14,787 bases of DNA, from NCBI GenBank assembly GCA_966080355.1, contig CBHROW010000114.1:1-14787 (forward strand), in the 5' to 3' direction. Origin of the DNA: Chryseosolibacter sp966080355 (GTDB lineage Bacteria; Bacteroidota; Bacteroidia; Cytophagales; Cyclobacteriaceae). A program made the position numbers and the translations under genes. Position 1 is the first letter of the stretch. Each line of letters begins with the position of its first letter. This document shows positions 1-6,304 of the stretch, piece after piece. Under the pieces are notes generated by a model. It was not told the origin of the DNA, did no database searches, and saw only the letters and a program-made list of their open reading frames with translations.

Positions 1-8
1 AGGATCGA

Positions 9-365
9 ATGGATACAAAAAAATTAATAGAGAGAACCCGGCAGTTTGCAGTGCGGGTTTTTAGGCTTGTTCAACGTTTCCCGAAATCGGAAGCTGCACG
101 AGTGGTGACATACCAGCTGCTGAAGTCAGCATCTTCAGTTGCTGCTAATTATAGAACAGTCAGACGCGCGAAAAGCAACGCTGATTTTGTAAATAAGCTC
201 AGAATCGTTTGGGAAGAAGCTGACGAAAGTAATTTTTGGTTGGTATTTATAGGAGACGTTGGGCTGATACCAGCTGACGATCCCGAACTAAAATGGTTGA
301 CTAATGAATCGAATGAGTTCGTTGCGATATTCACCGCATCTTTGAAAACGCTTAAAAGCAAGTAG
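9..365 (+). CDS. Four-helix-bundle protein, S23/23S rRNA intervening-sequence type
   Basis: This 118-residue protein is close to the roughly 120 residues usual for the family first found encoded inside 23S rRNA intervening sequences. It is almost all helical and carries the family's typical central stretch: SVAANY at about residues 43-48, then a charged segment with AKSNADFVNKLRIVWEEADESNFWL running to about residue 78. Family members form four-helix bundles that assemble into oligomeric rings; their cellular role is unknown, and most copies, like this one, are not inside rRNA. The start is the first ATG, only eight bases from the window edge, so its promoter is not visible. It lies 51 bp upstream of enolase on the same strand, separated by a heptamer repeat run. 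There is no sign of metabolic linkage to enolase; I read it as an independent accessory cassette. The family assignment is confident; the function is not known. Confidence 0.88.
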   Translation: MDTKKLIERTRQFAVRVFRLVQRFPKSEAARVVTYQLLKSASSVAANYRTVRRAKSNADFVNKLRIVWEEADESNFWLVFIGDVGLIPADDPELKWLTNESNEFVAIFTASLKTLKSK

Positions 366-377
366 AAGGTGTTCACA

Positions 378-412
378 TTAAATCTTAAATCTTAAATCTA
401 AAATCTTAAATT
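378..412. repeat. Five tandem 7-bp A/T-rich repeats just upstream of enolase
   Basis: Reading the plus strand gives TTAAATC three times, then TAAAATC, then TTAAATT: five consecutive heptamers with only two deviating positions. A run of six T (411-416) follows and the enolase ATG begins at 417. The repeats fill most of the gap between the four-helix-bundle gene and eno, so the eno leader has no Shine-Dalgarno-like sequence. From general familiarity with Bacteroidota genomes, similar AAATCT-type runs often lie beside small four-helix-bundle genes; whether they move together is inference. Confidence 0.9.
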
Positions 413-416
413 TTTT

Positions 417-1694
417 ATGAGCCTTATTGAATCTATCCATGCTCGACAAATATTGGACTCCCGCGGAAATCCGACTGTGGAGGTAGACGTAGTTACCGAA
501 ACCGGAGCGTTTGGTCGCGCTGCTGTTCCTTCCGGAGCATCGACAGGTACACACGAAGCGGTTGAGTTGCGCGATGGTGACAAGAAAAGATATGTAGGAA
601 AAGGCGTTTTGAAGGCTGTTGAAAATGTCAACGGAAGAATCGCTGAAGAGATTGTCGGTTTCAATGTCTTCGATCAGTCGCTTATCGACAAGGTGATGAT
701 AGAACTTGACGGTACAAGCAACAAAGGAAACCTTGGTGCTAATGCGATCCTCGGAACGTCACTGGCCATTGCAAAAGCGGGTGCGATGGAGGCGGGTCTT
801 CCGCTCTATCGTTACATCGGTGGCGTGAATGCGAACACACTTCCCGTTCCGATGATGAACATTCTCAACGGTGGAAGTCATGCCGATAACTCGATCGACT
901 TCCAGGAGTTTATGGTCATGCCGGTGAAGGCCGACACATTCTCGGAAGCGCTTCGTATGGGAACAGAAGTATTCCACACGCTGAAGAAAGTTCTTCACGA
1001 CAAAAATTTCTCGACTAACGTTGGTGATGAAGGTGGTTTTGCTCCGAACATCAAATCGAATGAGGAAGCTATCGAAATCGTGCTGCAGGCGATCGAGAAA
1101 GCCGGGTTTAAACCAGGCGAAGATATTTTCATTGCTATGGATGCCGCTAGCTCTGAGTTCTACGATGCGGCAAGCAACACATATACATTTAAAAAATCTT
1201 CAGGCAAGAAGATCAGCTCTGATGAGATGGTCGACTACTGGGCAACCTGGGCTGCGAAATATCCGATCATCTCCATCGAAGATGGTATGGCTGAAGACGA
1301 CTGGAAAGGTTGGAAGGGCGTGACGGATAAGATTGGAAAGAAGATCCAGCTTGTTGGTGATGATCTGTTCGTAACCAATGTAACTCGCCTGCAGGAAGGT
1401 ATTACAAAAGGCGTTGCGAACTCGATCCTCGTGAAAGTAAACCAGATCGGCTCGCTCACGGAGACAATCAACGCGGTGAATCTCGCGAAGAGAAACGCAT
1501 ATAAGAGTGTGATGTCACACCGTTCAGGTGAGACAGAAGATTCGACCATTGCAGATCTTGCAGTTGCGTTGAACACAGGCCAAATCAAAACTGGTTCTGC
1601 ATCACGTTCAGACCGGATGGCGAAATACAATCAGCTGATTCGTATCGAAGAGGAGTTGGGAGAGGTTGCGTATTTCCCTGGAAAGAATTTTTAG
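417..1694 (+). CDS. eno: Enolase (phosphopyruvate hydratase)
   Basis: Enolase interconverts 2-phosphoglycerate and phosphoenolpyruvate in glycolysis and gluconeogenesis, as a cytoplasmic magnesium enzyme. At 425 residues it is close to the usual bacterial length of about 430 and looks complete. The N-terminal domain has SRGNPTVEV (15-23) and the substrate-loop motif PSGASTGTHEAVELRD (38-53). The barrel domain keeps the active-site His (SHADN, H155), E164 in DFQEFM, the general-acid Glu in GDEGGF (E205), the magnesium ligands D242, E288 and D315, the catalytic Lys in LVKVNQIGS (K340), SHRSGETED (367-375) and the second Lys in TGSASR (K391). The ATG at 417 fits the family N-terminus MSLIESIHAR exactly. 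The leader consists of A/T-rich repeats without a ribosome-binding motif, not unusual for Bacteroidota. The gene appears to stand alone and ends at a strong terminator. Confidence 0.99.
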   Translation: MSLIESIHARQILDSRGNPTVEVDVVTETGAFGRAAVPSGASTGTHEAVELRDGDKKRYVGKGVLKAVENVNGRIAEEIVGFNVFDQSLIDKVMIELDGTSNKGNLGANAILGTSLAIAKAGAMEAGLPLYRYIGGVNANTLPVPMMNILNGGSHADNSIDFQEFMVMPVKADTFSEALRMGTEVFHTLKKVLHDKNFSTNVGDEGGFAPNIKSNEEAIEIVLQAIEKAGFKPGEDIFIAMDAASSEFYDAASNTYTFKKSSGKKISSDEMVDYWATWAAKYPIISIEDGMAEDDWKGWKGVTDKIGKKIQLVGDDLFVTNVTRLQEGITKGVANSILVKVNQIGSLTETINAVNLAKRNAYKSVMSHRSGETEDSTIADLAVALNTGQIKTGSASRSDRMAKYNQLIRIEEELGEVAYFPGKNF

Positions 1695-1722
1695 AAGAAG
1701 CTGGCTATTTTTTTCTTAGGCG

Positions 1723-1751
1723 AACGCCCTCTATGTGGGGGCGTTTTTTTT
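1723..1751 (+). terminator. Rho-independent terminator after eno
   Basis: AACGCCC (1723-1729) pairs with GGGCGTT (1739-1745) around a nine-base loop, and eight consecutive T (1744-1751) follow. This is a textbook intrinsic terminator 28 bp after the eno stop. The last T bases coincide with the stop codon of the converging membrane-protein gene (1750-1752), so the two genes share this 3' region. Read on the minus strand the hairpin is not followed directly by a T-run, so it is better for eno than for the opposite gene. Confidence 0.9.
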
Positions 1752-2454
1752 ATTTCCTTGAACGATCCATTTTTTGAAACTGCTCGAAAGTAATATATAC
1801 ATTTCGGTTCCCCGCGATTAAAAAGCCAACTGCTATTCCCAGGTTTTTTAAAATACTAGTGATGTTGTGAATGCTGTAAAAAGTTCGACTTTGTTCAATA
1901 GATAAATTATTGAAAATGATGTCCATGAAGGCGAAGATGATAAGGCTTGTAAAAAAGTATAGACTTAACGAGGCGTTGATGATGAGTGTACTGAATAGGT
2001 ACTTATCAAGATATCGTTCAACAGTCATCGAAGGAACATAGCAAAAGTATATAGTCGATGTTACGGCTAAGATAGCGGAAGAAGTCGCCCAGATATAGTT
2101 ATTGATTGACAACAGTCCCTTTGTGATGGCTAGGTATAGAGAAACATTCAAGAAAAGCAAACCCAAGAAGTAAGCCAGCGCTTTTAGTCTCCTCACGAAG
2201 AGAATCTGATGGTAATAGAAAAGTAATATCGGGAAGCTGGCCAACATGTATGCATTGGCAATGAGAAGAGTGGGGAGTCCAGCGAAATACAATCCCCATT
2301 GCGTTAAATCAAGAAACACTGACAGCCCCAGCAGTGCCGCGATGATTTTGTTCTGTTTCGGCTGGCTTTGAAACCGAACGAAGAAAATTGATAGGGGAAC
2401 GAATGTTCCTAAGTTGCTCGCAACAACGATCCACTTATAAAGGGAAGCAGACAT
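1750..2454 (-). CDS. Seven-helix membrane protein of unknown family (paralogue A)
   Basis: I do not recognise the family. The 234-residue product has about seven hydrophobic segments, near residues 7-26, 36-58, 62-83, 92-110, 119-140, 154-178 and 197-215, with a short basic C-terminal tail. It aligns almost without gaps to the 228-residue product at 3248-3934. Shared positions include W8, P20, the QPxQN loop (31-35), FP at 74-75, Y81-H82, NY at 119-120, and the signature HN-x3-ILKN-x-GIA around residues 196-208. Conserved His and Asn next to membrane segments could bind a ligand or metal, but that is inference. It starts 17 bp after the stop of the putative lipoprotein gene at 2472-3122, so the two are probably co-transcribed. 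The ATG at 2454 gives a natural N-terminal helix. Confidence 0.85.
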   Translation of the reverse strand: MSASLYKWIVVASNLGTFVPLSIFFVRFQSQPKQNKIIAALLGLSVFLDLTQWGLYFAGLPTLLIANAYMLASFPILLFYYHQILFVRRLKALAYFLGLLFLNVSLYLAITKGLLSINNYIWATSSAILAVTSTIYFCYVPSMTVERYLDKYLFSTLIINASLSLYFFTSLIIFAFMDIIFNNLSIEQSRTFYSIHNITSILKNLGIAVGFLIAGNRNVYITFEQFQKMDRSRK

Positions 2455-2471
2455 AGGTCTTGAGATTTACT

Positions 2472-3122
2472 TCATGTTCCACAAAGTGTCGGACACAGCA
2501 AGGCAGCATCGTAAACTTCTGCGTGCTGGCTCTTGATGCGAGTTCCTGAAAGCGACTGCGCTACCCACGCATACAATAATAACTGTGGAATATCAGAATC
2601 ATTTAGAGCTGCGACCATTTCAACTTCTGTCAATTCTCCAATGGATAGCATCTCATCAAACATATCAATTCCGAAAAAATGAGACCAGGGCCCTGCCGGA
2701 TGCAACTCTTTGTACTTGTTGACCCACAACATGCAAATTGTTGCATCGATGAACTCGTTAGAGCTGGCATCGAGCACTGGTCCATTTTTCCAGGATTGAA
2801 GATCGGCTTTCACCGGTGTGATAATGATATGATGATCTCCATTGGTGTCTTCTGCATGATGAAAAATAACTCCAAGTTTGTTGCTCGTACCCTGAAGTAA
2901 GGCGCGAAGATTTTCAGCGCTTACACTAAATTCTTCTTCCCTGCCCGTGGCATGACTTCGCTTACGTTCAACCCAACGGGCTGCTACTTCCGCGGAGATA
3001 AGTCCGCCCACAGATCTGGTAAAGATCGCATTTTGTGCTGCCGTTTCTTTTTCGGAGGGCTCGTTGCAGCGTGCGAAAATAATGGAGAAGGCGATAAGTA
3101 TCAGGAGTTGTTTTGCTTTCAT
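2472..3122 (-). CDS. Putative lipoprotein of unknown function
   Basis: The 216-residue protein begins with MKAKQ, a hydrophobic stretch LLILIAFSIIFA and then Cys19 followed by NEPSEKE, the arrangement of a lipoprotein signal with an acidic, hydrophilic region after the cysteine. The residue just before the cysteine is Arg (FARC), which is unusual since small residues are preferred there, so lipidation is likely but not certain; otherwise it would be an exported or membrane-tethered protein. The soluble part has no motif I can name. It contains LGVIFHHAEDTNGDHHIII (about 83-101), a mixed strand pattern, and ends with two cysteines (CPTLC) close to the C-terminus. It sits between two paralogous membrane proteins, which suggests a shared process. 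Confidence 0.8.
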   Translation of the reverse strand: MKAKQLLILIAFSIIFARCNEPSEKETAAQNAIFTRSVGGLISAEVAARWVERKRSHATGREEEFSVSAENLRALLQGTSNKLGVIFHHAEDTNGDHHIIITPVKADLQSWKNGPVLDASSNEFIDATICMLWVNKYKELHPAGPWSHFFGIDMFDEMLSIGELTEVEMVAALNDSDIPQLLLYAWVAQSLSGTRIKSQHAEVYDAALLCPTLCGT

Positions 3123-3247
3123 ATTGCAAGTATGAAATAGCGATCATGTCGAATCAAGCCCTGAAAACCGTCTTTCAATGTGTCTCCAAGATCATTGATG
3201 TTGCAGTCGGTTCAAACCTGATTTCTCACACGCTCGTTTGGTGAGCC

Positions 3248-3934
3248 TTAGTTTCCTGGAAATTTCGTTTCTCGTTTCATCACGTTCGCGCTCAAGACAA
3301 TCGCGATGGCAATACCAAAGTTTTTGAGAATATGTACTCCGTTATGAAAGCTCCAGAAGTAGCGAATGTCATCGTCAGAGAAATGAGAGAAAATGTAGTC
3401 GCTCATCAGAAAGAACACGGTGGCTGCGAAGTAGTAGAAAGCCAGTGAAGTGTTTAGAACCATGTTCGGAAGGTGGAACTTGTTGTTTGTAAAATTTGAA
3501 TGATCCATCAAACTCAGATCCCAGACAAAGAAAAACGAAGTGATCGTGATAAGCACCGATGAAAATGTCCAGGTGTTGTAGTTATTCACCAAAAGACCCT
3601 GCTTGAGTCCAAAAATAACTGCGAGCAAAACGAATATTCCCATGAAGACCCGGATCAAAATTTTCATAAAACGCTGACTCAAAGTTTCATGGTAGAAAAG
3701 CATGATCAACGGAAAAGCCAGGAAATAGTAAAGGTTGAATGCGAGCGCAGTGTGTTTGTGCTGATATGACAATATGAAGCCGATGATATCGAATATCAAC
3801 GAAAGATAAAGCGAGAGTACGAGTAAACGATTTTGCCTGGGCTGTCCATGTCTTTTAATGACAAAGGCAATCAGGGGTATCACTATCGAGAGCGTGGATG
3901 CAATACCAATCCACTGAAATGTTCTTCCGGTCAT
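3248..3934 (-). CDS. Seven-helix membrane protein of unknown family (paralogue B)
   Basis: This 228-residue protein is the paralogue of the product at 1750-2454 and has the same plan of about seven hydrophobic segments. Shared features are W8, P20, QPRQN (31-35), FP (74-75), Y81-H82, NNYNTWTFSS (117-126), N161 with TSL, and the signature FHN followed by HILKNFGIA (about 196-209). The membrane regions otherwise differ at most positions, so the duplication is old or the copies diverged quickly. I cannot assign a function. It is the first gene of the minus-strand group and has a good candidate promoter upstream (3993-4023); the next gene on the same strand starts 125 bp further on, so it may or may not be in one transcript with it. 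The ATG at 3934 lies at the natural start of the first helix. Confidence 0.85.
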   Translation of the reverse strand: MTGRTFQWIGIASTLSIVIPLIAFVIKRHGQPRQNRLLVLSLYLSLIFDIIGFILSYQHKHTALAFNLYYFLAFPLIMLFYHETLSQRFMKILIRVFMGIFVLLAVIFGLKQGLLVNNYNTWTFSSVLITITSFFFVWDLSLMDHSNFTNNKFHLPNMVLNTSLAFYYFAATVFFLMSDYIFSHFSDDDIRYFWSFHNGVHILKNFGIAIAIVLSANVMKRETKFPGN

Positions 3935-3992
3935 CTTTGGTGTGGGAGTCTAATGAGCCGCGAATTTTTCGCATGCTTGAGGGGCCTTAATT

Positions 3993-4023
3993 CAAAAATA
4001 GGTATTGTTTTGAGACTGCCCAA
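3993..4023 (-). promoter_or_regulatory. Candidate Bacteroidota-type promoter for the membrane protein gene at 3934
   Basis: On the minus strand TTG (4023-4021) is followed by exactly 20 bases and then TATTTTTG (4000-3993), matching the Bacteroidota consensus of TTG about 33 and TAnnTTTG about 7 bases upstream of the transcript start. A start near 3987 would give a leader of about 50 bases before the ATG at 3934. A 6-bp inverted repeat, TCAAAA (3992-3997) and TTTTGA (4008-4013), overlaps the downstream element and spacer and could be a regulator site. Sequence match only. Confidence 0.55.
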
Positions 4024-4109
4024 TTTGCGGGTAATCAAAGACGCAAATCTCCGGCGGTTGAGCTAAACAGCAGTTCTGAATTCCGTTTTCTGGCGTTAAC
4101 TTGTTGCCC

Positions 4110-6299
4110 ATGGAATTCAATCCCGCTTTCGAGCTCGCTGCTGATTTTGTAAACAACACCTCGTGTCCGATCTTCCTCACGGGCAAAGCGGGAACGGGTA
4201 AGACAACTTTTCTCAAATACATTCGCGAGCACACGAAAAAGAAATCTATTGTGGTCGCGCCAACGGGCGTAGCTGCCATCAACGCAGGGGGTGTTACTAT
4301 GCACTCATTCTTTCAGCTGCCGTTCGGACCTTATGTGCCTGTAACGCGAAAGGCTTCAGCAAACGTCACGGATAAGTTCACACTTTTCAAAGACATCCGG
4401 ATGAATGCTGATAAAAGAGCGCTCATTCGCGATCTCGAATTGGTGATCATCGATGAGGTGAGCATGGTTCGCAGCGACATGCTCGATGCCATGGACGCCA
4501 TACTCCGGCATTTCCGAAGAAAGCCAAACCAGATTTTCGGAGGCGTACAATTACTTTTTATTGGCGACCTCTATCAGCTTCCACCTGTAATGCCCGATGG
4601 CGAGTGGCTCATTCTTCGCGACTATTACGAGAGTCCTTTTTTCTTCCACAGCAAGGCCATTGCTCAATCTTCGCTGGTTTACATCGAGCTGAAAAAGATC
4701 TTCCGGCAAAATGAGCAAAAGTTCATCGACATCCTCAATCGCATACGCAACAATGAAATCGAACAAGAAGATCTTAAAACATTAAACGAACGATATCGTG
4801 TTGCTCCGGTCCCAAATAAAAAATATGTCACACTAACTTCTCACAATTACAAAGCAGATAAGATCAATGCTGATGAGCTTCGCAAGCTAACGGGACAGTT
4901 GTACGAATACAAAGGAACGATAGAGGGAGATTTTCCGGAGAAGACGCTCCCAACTGACATCAATCTTCAATTGAAGGAAGGTGCTCAGGTCATGTTCATT
5001 CGCAACGATAAAAAGGAAGAGAGGCGATATTTCAACGGCAAGCTCGCCACTGTTGTGCAGATCAACAACCAGACTATCAAAGTCGAAATGAACGATGGTG
5101 GTGAAATTCTTGAGCTGGAAAAGGAAATCTGGGATAACATTCGCTATTCATATAATGCAGCCGAGCAAAAGATCGATGAAGAAAAACTCGGATCTTTCTC
5201 GCAATACCCGATCCGGCTTGCTTGGGCCATCACGATCCATAAAAGCCAGGGGTTAACTTTTCAACATGCGATCATTGATGCGGGAGACTCTTTTGCTCCG
5301 GGACAAGTATATGTGGCATTGAGCCGTTGCGTTTCATTGGAAGGTTTGATCCTGTATTCGCGGATCGATGCGTCATCCATCTCTACACACGATGCAGTTG
5401 TGGCTTTTGGTGAAAAAGAACTGCAGGAATCTGAACTTCAGCAGGTGCTCGAGCAGGAGCGTCATGTATTTCAAAATGCGATGTTGTTGAAAAATTTCGA
5501 TCTCTCTGCGCTCGATGAAGCGGTAGATGACCATTTGCGAAAAGTGCAGACCGAAAAATTCATCCACTTGCCGTCAGCACTTGAATTCGCACAGGGTCTT
5601 TCTTCAAAGGTTTCCAACCTGCAGCAAGTGTCATCCAAATTTGTTACTCAATTGGAAGAACTCCTTAAGGCGAATAATGCGGGCATGGTGACGGAGCGTT
5701 GCGCCAAAGCGATCGAGTACTTTGGCAATGCGTTGAATGATTGTTTGCAGTTGTTTCAAGCCGAGTCGAACACAGTTAAAAAGAGCAAGAAAGTAAAACC
5801 CTACATCAAGCTTCTGGGCGCCTTGCGTTTCGAGTTTGTCAAAAAGATCGATGAGCTACAGGCCGCTACGTACGAGGGATCAGCGCTTCATCAAGGAGAG
5901 CCAATAGTCTCCGTTGAAGGCGAAAAGAAGCAGTTTGAAAAAACGAAGAAAAAAACAGAGAGGGGCGAGTCTAACCGCGAGACGCTTGCGATGTTTCGTG
6001 CGGGTAAATCGATGGCGCAGATAGCAGAAGAACGTGGACTTTCTCTCGGTACCATCGAAAGTCATATTGCCACATGGATCAGAATGGGAGAAGTATCTGT
6101 ATACGATGTTTTGCCCAGGGAAAAATTCGAGCCGATCGTAGCAGCGCTTAAGGAGAAAGCGGGCTCGCTTACAATAGTCAAATCTTCTCTTGGTGATGAC
6201 TATTCTTACGGTGAGATCCGCGCGGTAGTTAAGCATTTGGAATTTCTGCAGTCGAAGAAGAAATCGAAGGTCGCAGACAATGCGCCTGAGGATGAATAG
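4110..6299 (+). CDS. Pif1-like helicase with C-terminal helix-turn-helix domain
   Basis: A superfamily 1B DNA helicase of the Pif1/RecD2-like group, about 729 residues, cytoplasmic, expected to unwind DNA in the 5' to 3' direction, for example at forks, G-quadruplexes or recombination intermediates. Visible motifs: Walker A GKAGTGKT (25-32), APTGVAA (50-56), Walker B LVIIDEVS (111-118), GDLYQLPPV (152-160), FRQNEQKF (198-205), a UvrD_C_2-type AITIHKSQGLTF (373-384) and VYVALSRC (400-407). After a middle region of about 150 residues without a recognised motif comes a helix-turn-helix of the HTH_40 kind (about 621-661, with MAQIAEERGLSLGTIESHI), found at the C-terminus of several bacterial helicases. 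I chose the ATG at 4110 over an in-frame TTG nine bases upstream because MEFNPAF is the more natural start; neither has a ribosome-binding motif. The gene converges on the hydrolase gene with only five bases between stops. Confidence 0.93.
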   Translation: MEFNPAFELAADFVNNTSCPIFLTGKAGTGKTTFLKYIREHTKKKSIVVAPTGVAAINAGGVTMHSFFQLPFGPYVPVTRKASANVTDKFTLFKDIRMNADKRALIRDLELVIIDEVSMVRSDMLDAMDAILRHFRRKPNQIFGGVQLLFIGDLYQLPPVMPDGEWLILRDYYESPFFFHSKAIAQSSLVYIELKKIFRQNEQKFIDILNRIRNNEIEQEDLKTLNERYRVAPVPNKKYVTLTSHNYKADKINADELRKLTGQLYEYKGTIEGDFPEKTLPTDINLQLKEGAQVMFIRNDKKEERRYFNGKLATVVQINNQTIKVEMNDGGEILELEKEIWDNIRYSYNAAEQKIDEEKLGSFSQYPIRLAWAITIHKSQGLTFQHAIIDAGDSFAPGQVYVALSRCVSLEGLILYSRIDASSISTHDAVVAFGEKELQESELQQVLEQERHVFQNAMLLKNFDLSALDEAVDDHLRKVQTEKFIHLPSALEFAQGLSSKVSNLQQVSSKFVTQLEELLKANNAGMVTERCAKAIEYFGNALNDCLQLFQAESNTVKKSKKVKPYIKLLGALRFEFVKKIDELQAATYEGSALHQGEPIVSVEGEKKQFEKTKKKTERGESNRETLAMFRAGKSMAQIAEERGLSLGTIESHIATWIRMGEVSVYDVLPREKFEPIVAALKEKAGSLTIVKSSLGDDYSYGEIRAVVKHLEFLQSKKKSKVADNAPEDE

Positions 6300-6304
6300 C
6301 AAAG

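Noticed and set aside
1235..1630. A 131-codon minus-strand frame inside eno
   Set aside because: Fully antisense to the most conserved part of enolase; no family features.
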